The notes under the pieces are model-generated. The model saw only the letters and a list, made by a program, of their open reading frames with translations, was not told the DNA's origin and ran no database searches. Below, piece by piece: positions 27,622-37,088 of a stretch of DNA of 64,000 nucleotides. Source of the DNA: Bacteroidales bacterium UBA4116 (GTDB taxonomy: Bacteria; Bacteroidota; Bacteroidia; Bacteroidales; Tannerellaceae); contig DFXE01000010.1 in assembly GCA_002381645.1 (NCBI GenBank), positions 98,661-162,660 on the forward strand. The letters are read 5' to 3'. The translations under genes and the position numbers were made by a program. Numbering within the stretch: position 1 is the first letter of the stretch; the number at the start of each line of letters is the position of its first letter.

Positions 27622-29166
27622 CTAAAGCGGAAGATTTGAATGTTTTTTGGGAGGATTGGACTGACGTTTGTTTGCCAGCAGTTCAAAACTACGGATTAGA
27701 CGTGGTCTTGTAACTGATGGTTCGATAATTTCATCTATATATCCTAATTCTGCAGCCCGGTATGGATTTGCAAACTTTTCACGGTAATCCTCCTGCAGTT
27801 CCTTTCTCTTTGCTTCAATATCCTTAGCTGAGGATAGTTCTTTCCTGAAAAGTATATTTACTGCCCCGTCAGCGCCCATGACAGCAATTTCAGCAGTCGG
27901 ATATGCAAAATTAATATCTCCCCGTATATGCTTTGAACTCATTACATCATATGCACCTCCATAGGCTTTACGTGTGATAAGTGTTACTTTAGGTACCGTA
28001 GCTTCACAGTATGCATAAAGCAATTTGGCTCCATGGCGTATGATCCCGTCATATTCCTGATTAACTCCCGGTAAAAATCCCGGTACATCAACAAAAGTCA
28101 GGATTGGAATATTGAACGCATCACAAAAACGGACAAAACGGGCAGCCTTGACCGAAGCATTGATATCTAATGTTCCCGCCAATGCAGCGGGTTGGTTAGC
28201 TACTACACCAATTGTTTTTCCGTTGAGCCGGATATAACCAATAACTATATTCTTAGCATAATCTTCGTGAATTTCAAAGAAATTTTGATCATCGGCAACT
28301 ACGTTGATTAATTCTTTAATATCATAGGGTTGATTCGGATTGGTAGGTATCAAATCGTTTAGTTGTCTATCTATACGGTTAGGGCTGTCGGTAGTAGGAA
28401 CAAAGGGTGGTTCTTCCATATTATTATTGGGTAGAAATGAAATTAATTCCCTGATTTTGAGTATGCAATCTATATCATTATCTGCAGAAAAATGAGCAAC
28501 TCCTGATTTGGCTGTATGAATCTCAGAACCACCTAATTCGTTCTTAGTTACCTCCTCTTGCGTTACACTTTTTACCACATCAGGACCGGTTATAAACATA
28601 TAGCTGCTTTCCTTTACCATAAAAATAAAATCGGTAAGCGCAGGTGAATAGACAGCTCCTCCGGCACATGGTCCCATTATGGCGCTGATCTGTGGTATTA
28701 CACCGGACGCCAATGAATTTCTTAAAAATATTTCGGCATATCCGGCTAACGAACGAACTCCTTCCTGAATACGTGCTCCTCCTGAATCATTTAAACCTAT
28801 GACAGGTGCCCCCAATTGCATCGCCATATCCATAATCTTACATATTTTGTGGGCATACGTTTCAGATAAAGCCCCTCCAAAAATGGTGAAATCCTGTGCG
28901 AAAACAAATACTGTACGTTTACCGATAATACCATATCCGGTTACGACGCCATCACCGGGAGGACGTTGTTTTTCAAGTCCGAAATCATAACAACGATGAG
29001 TAACAAATTTGTCGATTTCTACAAAAGTTCCTTTTTCCAACAGTAATTCGATCCGTTCCCTTGCTGTGAGTTTACCGGCTGCATGTTGTTTCTCAATGCG
29101 TACTTCGCCGCCTCCTACCTCAGCTTGCTGATTTAAAGCTTCTAATTGAGCAATCTTTTCCTTCAT
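27622..29166 (-). CDS. acyl-CoA carboxylase carboxyltransferase subunit (propionyl/methylmalonyl-CoA type)
   Basis: It transfers the carboxyl group between biotin and an acyl-CoA. A 514-residue crotonase-fold double domain with LTARERIELLL, GGARIQEGVRSLAGY, GPCAGGAVYSPALTDF, PGFLPGVNQEYDGIIRHGAK and KAYGGAYDVM. These match the PccB/MmdA family rather than AccD. It is the first gene of the operon. Whether the complex carboxylates propionyl-CoA or decarboxylates methylmalonyl-CoA cannot be decided: the operon has its own biotin carboxylase, which favours carboxylation, and no membrane decarboxylase beta subunit is seen. A paralogue lies at 47408-48955. Confidence 0.92.
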   Translation of the reverse strand: MKEKIAQLEALNQQAEVGGGEVRIEKQHAAGKLTARERIELLLEKGTFVEIDKFVTHRCYDFGLEKQRPPGDGVVTGYGIIGKRTVFVFAQDFTIFGGALSETYAHKICKIMDMAMQLGAPVIGLNDSGGARIQEGVRSLAGYAEIFLRNSLASGVIPQISAIMGPCAGGAVYSPALTDFIFMVKESSYMFITGPDVVKSVTQEEVTKNELGGSEIHTAKSGVAHFSADNDIDCILKIRELISFLPNNNMEEPPFVPTTDSPNRIDRQLNDLIPTNPNQPYDIKELINVVADDQNFFEIHEDYAKNIVIGYIRLNGKTIGVVANQPAALAGTLDINASVKAARFVRFCDAFNIPILTFVDVPGFLPGVNQEYDGIIRHGAKLLYAYCEATVPKVTLITRKAYGGAYDVMSSKHIRGDINFAYPTAEIAVMGADGAVNILFRKELSSAKDIEAKRKELQEDYREKFANPYRAAELGYIDEIIEPSVTRPRLIRSFELLANKRQSNPPKKHSNLPL

Positions 29167-29223
29167 GGTTTATAGATTTATTAGGTTTCCGATAAATATA
29201 AAGCATTATATATTTATAACAAT

Positions 29224-29231
29224 CAAAATTA
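29224..29231 (-). promoter_or_regulatory. possible -7 box of the carboxylase operon
   Basis: TAATTTTG on the minus strand fits TAnnTTTG, 58 bp before the carboxyltransferase start. No -33 element is evident. The surroundings are very AT-rich, so a chance match is possible. Confidence 0.4.
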
Positions 29232-29579
29232 TTATAAAATTTATCTATTTGCTTATAGATTATGTTTATTGCTAACATGTTTGATTAATGTAAGGATAAA
29301 ATTTATTTCTAAATATTGTAGATATTGAAACTGAATAAAGCGAAGTTGAGTGGAAGATAAAATATTACGATTAGAAAAGTATGTAAAATTAATATCATTT
29401 AAATAGGTGAAACTCGCATTATTATCTTAATTAAGAAAGATACATTAACTAAACTGTAAAAGACTCTTAAATTGCTTATTATCAAAGGCAAATCATGGTT
29501 GAATATAATATTATTACAACTTGATTCGTAAAAGAGTTATTCTATTATAATAAAAACTTTAAAAGATAGTTATTTTTTG

Positions 29580-29587
29580 TACATTTG
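29580..29587 (+). promoter_or_regulatory. possible -7 box of the fecI-like gene
   Basis: TACATTTG fits TAnnTTTG, 133 bp before the sigma-factor start. The 553-bp divergent gap 29167-29719 otherwise shows no gene, RNA or strong repeat. Confidence 0.45.
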
Positions 29588-29719
29588 TTTTTTTATCAAT
29601 AATTACCCCACGACTAATTTAATAATTACGATACGAGTGGTTCATGAATGGATTAGGTTAAAATAGAATGTTTTGAATACCAGGATATTTTATGCAGAAA
29701 GTTAAAAAAAACTTATATC

Positions 29720-30253
29720 ATGGATAGTTTGCAGGACAATTTCGATAAAATTTACTTGGCTTATTTTTATCGCCTGCATCGTTTTGCTAAAGAATATGTC
29801 CTGTCTGACGAAGACGCAGAAAATATTGTACAAGACGTATTTCTCATGTTATGGGAGAAACGCCATATTGTTGAAGTTCAGATAAGTCTTACGGCTTATC
29901 TCTTTTCATTAGTGAAAAATAAATGTATTGATTATTTGCGTCATAAGAATGTATCTCAAGAGTTTAAAGAAGAATTAAATTATAAATTGTCTTCATTGGA
30001 AGAAATAAACCAAGCTTTCAGATCAGATGAAGAAATTGAGAAGTTTGTGACGGATGCCATTAATAAATTACCTGAACGTTGCAGGGTAATTTTTATTAAA
30101 AGCCGTATAGAAGGAAAAAAATATAAAGAAATAGCTGAAGAACTGAATATATCTGTAAATACCGTGGAAAACCAAATGTCTATTGCCTTAAAGAAGTTAC
30201 GTGTTGAACTCAAAGACTATTTACCTTTATTATTATTCTTAACCATTTGTTAA
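29720..30253 (+). CDS. FecI-type ECF sigma factor
   Basis: A 177-residue extracytoplasmic-function sigma-70 factor. Region 2 is seen in VLSDEDAENIVQDVFLMLWE, and region 4 in LPERCRVIFIKSRIEGKKYK with the HTH EIAEELNISVNTVENQMSIA. The hydrophobic C-terminus (YLPLLLFLTIC) is common in Bacteroidota homologues. It is followed by an anti-sigma FecR-like gene and by SusC with an N-terminal STN signalling domain, which is the arrangement of trans-envelope ECF-regulated polysaccharide loci: ligand in SusC, signal through FecR, release of the sigma factor, transcription of susCD. Confidence 0.93.
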   Translation: MDSLQDNFDKIYLAYFYRLHRFAKEYVLSDEDAENIVQDVFLMLWEKRHIVEVQISLTAYLFSLVKNKCIDYLRHKNVSQEFKEELNYKLSSLEEINQAFRSDEEIEKFVTDAINKLPERCRVIFIKSRIEGKKYKEIAEELNISVNTVENQMSIALKKLRVELKDYLPLLLFLTIC

Positions 30254-30325
30254 ATAATATTTATTTATTATTACCTTTTAGTGGTGAAATAAACTTAAAA
30301 CGCTCTATCAGTAAATGCCTGAGAA

Positions 30326-31291
30326 ATGCACGAACTGATAGAAAGATACTTTACGGGGACAATTACGGATGATGAGAAAAAAAACCTGTTTTCTATTATG
30401 AAGACAGATAATGATGTAAGGAAGGAATTCATTTCTACCCAGAATCTTTGTGCTCTATCTGCTTTACTGCCGGATGATAATGATCAAATCAAAGCCGAAC
30501 TCAAACTTAAACGATTTAAACTTAAACGTTCACGAAAAACCATCTTCAAATCATTACGACATGTAATGGGTTATGCTGCTGCTGTTTTGATTGCGGTGAT
30601 TTCGACATGGGCGTTTATGGATTCCAATAAATCTTCTTCTGAACCAGAGATAGTATATGAAGAGTTTATCACACCTGCTGGCCAACGCGCTATGTTAAAG
30701 CTACATGATGGTACTACTGTATGGTTAAATGCTAAATCTACATTACGGTATCCAAATATTTTCACAAAAGAAAGAAGGGTGGAACTCAATGGAGAAGCTT
30801 ATTTTGAAGTTGCACATAATGAAGAAAAACCATTCATCGTTTCTACAGAGAAGCTGGATATTGAAGCACTGGGAACGGAATTTAATGTTCATGCTTACAG
30901 AGATAGAAATGAATTTAACACATCCCTTGTCGAAGGATCAGTCAAAATATATAACCGGGGAAATCAACAAAACGCATTGTTCATTACACCAAATGAATAT
31001 GCGGAATTAGTTGATAATAAGCTCGTTAAAAAATCTTTTAATAATATGGATTTCCTTTTGTGGAGAGAGGGAGTTTATGCTTTTGACGACCTTCCTTTTA
31101 TGGAAATTATTCGTAGACTTGAACTTTATTATGATATAACAATACATGTCAAGAATCAGCAATTAGCATCTTATAAATTTACAGGAAAAATTCGTCAGCG
31201 GGATGGCATCGAAAGTGTTTTACGTACGTTACAGAAAGTATATTATTTCAGATTTGTGAAAGATGAAGTAAATAATACAATAACCATTTAA
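30326..31291 (+). CDS. FecR-family anti-sigma factor
   Basis: A 321-residue single-pass membrane protein. A short cytoplasmic N-terminal part (about 1-70) with a basic stretch KLKRFKLKRSRKTIF precedes one transmembrane segment (MGYAAAVLIAVISTWAFMD, about 75-95). The periplasmic part has the FecR core (FITPAGQRAMLKLHDGTTVW, then LNGEAYFEVAHNEEKPF) and a C-terminal DUF4974/STN-like domain. It is expected to hold the ECF sigma factor and to sense the SusC STN domain across the periplasm. It lies 72 bp after the sigma gene. Confidence 0.93.
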   Translation: MHELIERYFTGTITDDEKKNLFSIMKTDNDVRKEFISTQNLCALSALLPDDNDQIKAELKLKRFKLKRSRKTIFKSLRHVMGYAAAVLIAVISTWAFMDSNKSSSEPEIVYEEFITPAGQRAMLKLHDGTTVWLNAKSTLRYPNIFTKERRVELNGEAYFEVAHNEEKPFIVSTEKLDIEALGTEFNVHAYRDRNEFNTSLVEGSVKIYNRGNQQNALFITPNEYAELVDNKLVKKSFNNMDFLLWREGVYAFDDLPFMEIIRRLELYYDITIHVKNQQLASYKFTGKIRQRDGIESVLRTLQKVYYFRFVKDEVNNTITI

Positions 31292-31375
31292 TTATCAATA
31301 TCATTAATTAATCATTGTATAACCTTATAAATATCTATTAGCCTATGGTATAGTAAAAAGATGAGATGGAAAAGA

Positions 31376-31405
31376 AACCGGCAAGTGTTGCTGCACTTAC
31401 CGGTT
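31376..31405 (+). other. hairpin upstream of susC
   Basis: AACCGGCAAGTG (31376-31387) pairs with CACTTACCGGTT (31394-31405), 12 bp with one mismatch and a 6-base loop. No T tract follows. It may be a weak terminator after fecR or part of the susC leader. Confidence 0.4.
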
Positions 31406-31460
31406 GAAGCTAACACAAAATTTATTTAATTAAGTATTAACAAGTAAATGACACAAAGTT

Positions 31461-34400
31461 ATGAAAAATGAACCTTTGTCCAATCTTTTATTATTTCAAA
31501 ATTATCATCTAAAGAAATTTTTGAATATTATGAGAATTTCAACATTTCTTATTTTCCTTTGTGTTTTCACGTCATTTGCGGCAAAAACCAATTCTCAAAG
31601 TGCACGTGTAAGCATCAATGAAAACAATTTGACGATAAATGAATTTATCGATCAAATCGAGAAACAAACGGATTACCTGTTTGTCTATAGTAAAAACGAA
31701 TTGAATGTTAATGATAAAATCAGTTTGCATTCCGGAGTAAAATCCGTTGCTCAATATCTGAATGAAGCATTTAATGATACAGACGTTAAATATGTATTCG
31801 AAAACGACTACATTGTATTAACGAAAAATAGTGTTGCATCGGTTACTCAACAGGGAAAGGTTATATCAGGTACTATTGTCGATAATTTGGGTGAGCCTGT
31901 TATCGGGGCAAATGTCGTTGTAAAAGGTACAACTATTGGTACCGTAACCGATTTCGACGGGAATTATTCATTGCCAGGTGTTCCGGAAAATGCTGTACTA
32001 ACTATATCATATATCGGATATCTGACAAGAGAAGTAACGGTAGGTAATCAAACGGTTATAAATGTGACTTTATCAGAAGACTCACAGGCATTGGATGAAG
32101 TGGTTGTTGTGGGTTATGGTACAATGCGTAAATCAGATGTAACCGGTTCTATTTCTGTTACAAAAGGGGACGATATTATTAAGCAGCAAAACTTTAGTCC
32201 GCTGGATGCACTTCGTGGTAAAGCGGCGGGAGTAAATATTTATTCAAACTCAAGTCAGCCGGGTAATTACGGTAGCCGTGTTGTTATTCGTGGTAATTCA
32301 TCCATATTGTCTTCTACAGAACCATTATATGTAGTAGACGGTGTAGTAATGACGGATTTTTATACAGTCAACCCAAATGATATCGAAAGCATTGAAGTAT
32401 TAAAAGATGCTTCGTCTGCAGCAATTTATGGAGCCAGAGGAGCAAATGGTGTTATTCTGGTAACAACTAAAAGAGGGAATAAAGGTGAAGGTACAATGGT
32501 TACTTATCAGGGTTCTGTTAGTTTAAATACTGTTGCTCGTTATATGGATACCATGAATGCAAAAGAATGGACGGATGCATTTATGAAAGGTTTGGAAAAC
32601 GAAAACAGATGGCAGGGTAAGGACTGGTCATTAAATCGTGCCGATTGGTTTACTGATCGTGATTATTTTGATGCTAACGGTAATCCGTTATATGATACGG
32701 ATTGGCAAAGGGAAGCTACCCGCAATTCCATTTCTCATAATCACCAGTTGAATATCCAGCAAGCAGGACAGACTTCATCCATGGGTGCTTTTATTAATTA
32801 TACAGATGCACAGGGGGTTGTAAATAATACATTCAGTAAGCGTTTAAATGCAAAATTCGCATACGATGCGAAGCCTTTACCGTGGTTATCAACTTCTGTG
32901 AATTTAATGGTCAATCATACTTGGACACGTTATACACCAGAAGAAGGTGGTGGGCAAGAGGCGCGCCGAACGATGATCGAAATGTTACCTTGGTATCCTA
33001 TAAGGGATAAAAATGGAGAATATACAATATCATCTTCTTCAACCCAAATGAATGAAGTGCTTGGTTTTGAAGGTATGTCTAATCCTGTTATGATACTTGA
33101 TTTGCAGAAAAGAATGCGTTATAATACGAAAATATTTGGTAATGCGGCTCTTACTTTCCACTTAGCGGACGGTTTAGACCTAAAAACCCAATTAGGTATT
33201 GATACGCACCATAAACCTTACCGAGGGTATTCTTCTGTAAAATTAAATAATATTTCTATGCCAAACGGATGGGCGGAAAGAACACATGATGAGATGTTTT
33301 ACTGGCAGGAAGAAACTTTTTTAACATATAATAAGGTTATAGGAGAACATCGTCTAAATGCTATGGCAGGGCTTTCTTGGCAGGAATATACCCGTCAAAC
33401 GGATAAATCACGTACAGAAGGATTTAGCGATGATTTTTATGAATATAATAATATGGAAGTAGGGACATTGCCTAATCCGCCGGAATCTACTTGGGAGCGT
33501 TGGCGTATGAACTCTTATTTCTTACGTTTGGCTTATACCTATAAAGATCGTTATTCTGCAACAGTTACAGGCCGGTATGATGGATCATCAAAGTTCGGAA
33601 AAAATAATAAATATGCCTTTTTCCCTTCTGCGGGTTTGGCATGGAACACATCCAACGAAGATTTTTTAGCGGATAATAATGTTATAAGCAATCTTAAATT
33701 TCATACCAGTTATGGTATGACTGGTAACTCAGAAATTGGTATATACAGGTCTTTAGCAACTGTGGATGCAACTACCTCATTATTAAACGGAAATCGCGCA
33801 CCTTTTACTTATATTGACAGGATGGCAAATCCTGACTTAAAATGGGAAAAAACAGGAATGTGGGACATTGGTGTAGATTTGGGGTTATTTAATCAACGTT
33901 TGACTGTTGATTTATCTTATTATCTAAAAAATACCTCAGATCTTTTATTAGAACAACCGATTCCACGTTCTACCGGATTTAATTATATAACCAGCAATAT
34001 TGGTTCTGTAAGAAACCAAGGTATTGAAATTATGATTACTGGCAGACCTGTACAGACACGTGATTTCAGCTGGACTGCTTCATTAAATGCTAATTATAAT
34101 AAAAATGAAGTAACAAAACTGGGAGCAAATGATGAACCTATCCTTACTCATAGTTGGGTAGGTGGAGCAGAAGGTATTATACAGGTAGGAGAAGCTTTGA
34201 ATAGTTTTTACGGTTATAAAAGATATGGCGTATATACGGTACAAGATTATGAAGCCGGTGATTGCAATATGAATCAGATTGGACGTGCTAAACGTTCGAC
34301 TGAAAAAGAAATATTAGGAAAAGGTACCCCGGACTGGACAGGTAGTTTTATCAATACGTTTAATTATAAAAACTTTGATTTAACAGTTGACTTCCAGTTT

Positions 34401-34862
34401 GTTTTAGGAGTTGAAACAATGCAACAATTCTATCATTCTGTTTATGATCGTTTTGGCATTACGAATGGACTATCTTCTATTCTTACGGATGCATATGACG
34501 GAACTAATCCTAATGCAATGCAGCAGGCAATTTATCTGACAAATACCGGTCATGCAGGACAAGACACTACAATAGATTCATCATGGATTGTAGATGGTTC
34601 TTATCTTCGACTGAATATGCTTCAGTTGGGTTATAATTTTACGCCTCAGCAGGCAAAAGCTTTAAGATTATCAGGATTACGGGTTTATTTAAGTGCGAAT
34701 AATTTATTCCTGATTACTTCTAAAGATTTCGCAGGATATGATCCTGAAAGTACATCTCAGATTGATGCAAATAATTATCAATCACAGTTTGGTCAGAATA
34801 TGACTTTCTTCTCATATCCTAGAGCGAGAACTTTTACGTTAGGTGCTAACATAACATTTTAA
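31461..34862 (+). CDS. SusC-family TonB-dependent outer-membrane transporter with STN domain
   Basis: A 1133-residue outer-membrane importer of oligosaccharides. Order of parts: an N-terminal export signal (hydrophobic core ISTFLIFLCVFTSFAA, about residues 26-42), an STN secretin/TonB signalling domain (about 50-120), a carboxypeptidase-like CNA repeat (ISGTIVDNLGEPVIGANVVV onwards, about 135-215), the SusC hallmark DEVVVVGYGTMRKSDVTGS, the plug with VVDGV and IESIEVLKDASSAAIYG, and the beta-barrel ending in a C-terminal Phe (LGANITF). The STN domain shows that it is a transducer working with the upstream FecI/FecR pair. It is followed 8 bp later by its SusD partner. Confidence 0.96.
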   Translation: MKNEPLSNLLLFQNYHLKKFLNIMRISTFLIFLCVFTSFAAKTNSQSARVSINENNLTINEFIDQIEKQTDYLFVYSKNELNVNDKISLHSGVKSVAQYLNEAFNDTDVKYVFENDYIVLTKNSVASVTQQGKVISGTIVDNLGEPVIGANVVVKGTTIGTVTDFDGNYSLPGVPENAVLTISYIGYLTREVTVGNQTVINVTLSEDSQALDEVVVVGYGTMRKSDVTGSISVTKGDDIIKQQNFSPLDALRGKAAGVNIYSNSSQPGNYGSRVVIRGNSSILSSTEPLYVVDGVVMTDFYTVNPNDIESIEVLKDASSAAIYGARGANGVILVTTKRGNKGEGTMVTYQGSVSLNTVARYMDTMNAKEWTDAFMKGLENENRWQGKDWSLNRADWFTDRDYFDANGNPLYDTDWQREATRNSISHNHQLNIQQAGQTSSMGAFINYTDAQGVVNNTFSKRLNAKFAYDAKPLPWLSTSVNLMVNHTWTRYTPEEGGGQEARRTMIEMLPWYPIRDKNGEYTISSSSTQMNEVLGFEGMSNPVMILDLQKRMRYNTKIFGNAALTFHLADGLDLKTQLGIDTHHKPYRGYSSVKLNNISMPNGWAERTHDEMFYWQEETFLTYNKVIGEHRLNAMAGLSWQEYTRQTDKSRTEGFSDDFYEYNNMEVGTLPNPPESTWERWRMNSYFLRLAYTYKDRYSATVTGRYDGSSKFGKNNKYAFFPSAGLAWNTSNEDFLADNNVISNLKFHTSYGMTGNSEIGIYRSLATVDATTSLLNGNRAPFTYIDRMANPDLKWEKTGMWDIGVDLGLFNQRLTVDLSYYLKNTSDLLLEQPIPRSTGFNYITSNIGSVRNQGIEIMITGRPVQTRDFSWTASLNANYNKNEVTKLGANDEPILTHSWVGGAEGIIQVGEALNSFYGYKRYGVYTVQDYEAGDCNMNQIGRAKRSTEKEILGKGTPDWTGSFINTFNYKNFDLTVDFQFVLGVETMQQFYHSVYDRFGITNGLSSILTDAYDGTNPNAMQQAIYLTNTGHAGQDTTIDSSWIVDGSYLRLNMLQLGYNFTPQQAKALRLSGLRVYLSANNLFLITSKDFAGYDPESTSQIDANNYQSQFGQNMTFFSYPRARTFTLGANITF

Positions 34863-34870
34863 TTAACTTA

Positions 34871-36448
34871 ATGAAGATTTGTAATATGAAAAAAATAATA
34901 TATTCATTTGTTTGTGCAGCTTTATTAGGTCTGACAAGTTGTAATGATTTTTTGGAAGAAGATTCAAGGGAAAAGCTTACTTCCGGAGATTATTTCAAAA
35001 CGGAATCACAAGCTACTGCAAATGTGAACCGTTTGTATTGGATGGGAGTTCCGCGTCATTATGCTGAAGCTTCTAGTGCTTATTTAGGTCCTGATGTAAC
35101 TATTCCAGGGATGTTAACAGGTTATTTTATTAATAGTTATGAAGGACAAGAATTAGTTTGTCAATATGCCAGACTATTAACACGCCAACAGTATCCCAGT
35201 AATATGGTTGCTACTGTACAAGGCATTTGGGATCCTTGTTATCAAGCTATTAATGTGGCTAATGCTTCTATTCTCTATACTCCAGATATAAATATGGATG
35301 CAGATGACCGGGCAAGATTAGTTGCTGAAGCCAAATTTTTTCGTGCCTTTAATTATTTCTATTTAGTTAAAACGTTCGGAGCTGTCCCTATGCCTACTAT
35401 ACCGTATGAGTCTTACGATCAGGATTTACGTTTACCTCGTACAGATGTTTCAACGGTTTACGAATTAATCGAATCAGATTTAATAGCTGCTGTTGAAGTT
35501 TTACCAGCTGTAATGTTTTCAAATGGACATCGTATAACTAAGTTTGCTGCAGCAATGTTATTAGCAAATGTATATTTTCAACAAGGAAAATATTCAGAAG
35601 CTGTTCCATATGCTAAAATAGTAATTGACTCTCCTCATTCATTGACGACAAATGATGATTTGCAACTAAATAGTGCATTCAATAAATTGCGTACGACTGA
35701 AGATTTGGCTGAATCAATTTATGCTGTTGAATTTGACAACAATATACGTAACGGTTCATGGTGGCCAACATATGCTTTCACTTCTGCTGCAACGGCAGTT
35801 TTTGGCACATATTCTATTTTTGAAAGAGTTTATGGACCAACAGATCGTTTTCTGAATGTATATGATTCCACTGATTTGCGTATTCAACCAAACCAATTTT
35901 TTCATTGGGAATATACCAATCCTAATAATGGCGTAACCTGGCGATCGGATCAAGCCGGTTGTTGGTATTATTATGATGAAGATGCGTTACTTAATACCGG
36001 TAGAGCAACAAAAGATTGGAATATATTCCGTTATGCAGAGGCTTTACTAGTTGCTGCAGAATCAATAGCACAATCAAATGGTGTAACAGCAGAAGCTGTA
36101 GGATATCTTGCTGAAATTAAAGCTCGTGCTGATATGAATGGAAAAACGTCAGCTCAATATGCAGCTGAATTACAAAATATGTCTCCAACTGCTTTTATTG
36201 AGGAATGCTGGATAGAACGTTTAAGAGAATTTCCGTTAGAATTTAAAATTTGGGATGATTGTACTCGTACAGGTATGTTTCCAAGTATTTCAGAGACAGA
36301 AAATGGAAAAGTTAATTTTGTACCACTGATTGGTGCAAAAAATGGTTCAGGTGCCACATTTACACAATCTGATTTATTATGGCCTATTTCTGAAGAAGAA
36401 ATCCAACGTAATCCTAATCTAACTCAAAATCCGGGTTACGAAAGATAA
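34871..36448 (+). CDS. SusD-family glycan-binding surface lipoprotein
   Basis: A 525-residue outer-surface lipoprotein that caps the SusC barrel and binds the glycan. The signal peptide ends in a lipobox (LLGLTSC, Cys at about residue 24), followed by NDFLEEDSREKLTSGDYF, the usual SusD N-terminus. TPR-like helices follow, and it ends ISEEEIQRNPNLTQNPGY, the typical SusD C-terminal pattern. A second in-frame ATG at 34886 may be the real start. Ligand is inferred to be an alpha-mannoside from the GH92 gene downstream. Confidence 0.95.
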   Translation: MKICNMKKIIYSFVCAALLGLTSCNDFLEEDSREKLTSGDYFKTESQATANVNRLYWMGVPRHYAEASSAYLGPDVTIPGMLTGYFINSYEGQELVCQYARLLTRQQYPSNMVATVQGIWDPCYQAINVANASILYTPDINMDADDRARLVAEAKFFRAFNYFYLVKTFGAVPMPTIPYESYDQDLRLPRTDVSTVYELIESDLIAAVEVLPAVMFSNGHRITKFAAAMLLANVYFQQGKYSEAVPYAKIVIDSPHSLTTNDDLQLNSAFNKLRTTEDLAESIYAVEFDNNIRNGSWWPTYAFTSAATAVFGTYSIFERVYGPTDRFLNVYDSTDLRIQPNQFFHWEYTNPNNGVTWRSDQAGCWYYYDEDALLNTGRATKDWNIFRYAEALLVAAESIAQSNGVTAEAVGYLAEIKARADMNGKTSAQYAAELQNMSPTAFIEECWIERLREFPLEFKIWDDCTRTGMFPSISETENGKVNFVPLIGAKNGSGATFTQSDLLWPISEEEIQRNPNLTQNPGYER

Positions 36449-36486
36449 TAAAGCTTTTAATATTACTAATTTAAAATTTCAACGTT

Positions 36487-36891
36487 ATGATAACCAGATT
36501 GATTGTTTCTTTAGTATTGATTATTAATTGTATGATCCTTAATGGACAGAATTTAGTTGAGATTAATAAAAGAGTTGAAACAGAAGTTTACTCACCATTA
36601 AATTCAACTATGAGTTCATTACCGAATGTTACAAATATTTATGGTCCTGATATGCCGTGGGTAGGGTTAATGGAATGCTATACAGCATATACGGATAAAC
36701 CTTTACCCGCTGATTGTTTTTTTGTATGGTTAGTTACTCCATCAAACAATGTTGAGGTTAGGGATAGTAACACATCAAATATTTGTATTTCATTTAAGGA
36801 AAAAGGAAATTATATGATACATTGCAGAGTCCAATCTACTACTGGTGAAGTTACCCGTAATTTTTACAAGCTATTACAGGTAAATAATTAA
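36487..36891 (+). CDS. small secreted protein of the mannoside locus, unknown function
   Basis: A 134-residue protein with a signal peptide (hydrophobic stretch LIVSLVLIINCMIL, residues ~5-18, cut near NGQ). The mature part ends in a beta-rich pattern (VWLVTPSNNVEVRD, CISFKEKGNYMIHCRVQ) like a single PKD/Ig-like domain, with Cys residues that could form disulphides. No catalytic motif is recognised. It lies 38 bp after susD and ahead of the terminator at 36912-36938, so it is co-transcribed with susCD and is perhaps a surface or periplasmic glycan-binding accessory. That role is inference. Confidence 0.7.
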   Translation: MITRLIVSLVLIINCMILNGQNLVEINKRVETEVYSPLNSTMSSLPNVTNIYGPDMPWVGLMECYTAYTDKPLPADCFFVWLVTPSNNVEVRDSNTSNICISFKEKGNYMIHCRVQSTTGEVTRNFYKLLQVNN

Positions 36892-36911
36892 CGATTCAAA
36901 AATTATTAATG

Positions 36912-36938
36912 CCCGGAAGGTTAACTTCCGGGTTTTTT
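36912..36938 (+). terminator. terminator of the susCD transcript
   Basis: CCCGGAAG (36912-36919) pairs with CTTCCGGG (36925-36932), loop GTTAA, followed directly by TTTTTT. A textbook rho-independent terminator. Confidence 0.9.
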
Positions 36939-37049
36939 ATTGACTAATATATTATATCAAAGTAATTATATATTGTAATAGAAACAAGTAATTATTGAAT
37001 TTTGGGAAATAATTACATCGCTTACTTTTATTATGATTATTCATTATAT

Positions 37050-37057
37050 TATTTTTG
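37050..37057 (+). promoter_or_regulatory. -7 promoter box of the GH92 gene
   Basis: TATTTTTG matches TAnnTTTG, 31 bp before the GH92 ATG. With the terminator upstream, it shows that GH92 has its own transcription start. Confidence 0.55.
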
Positions 37058-37088
37058 TGTTGGAAAACTTACTAATTTGATTTATATC

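Noticed and set aside
37002..37088. Upstream TTG start for the GH92 gene
   Set aside because: It would place 29 residues before a good signal peptide and would run across the promoter box at 37050-37057.
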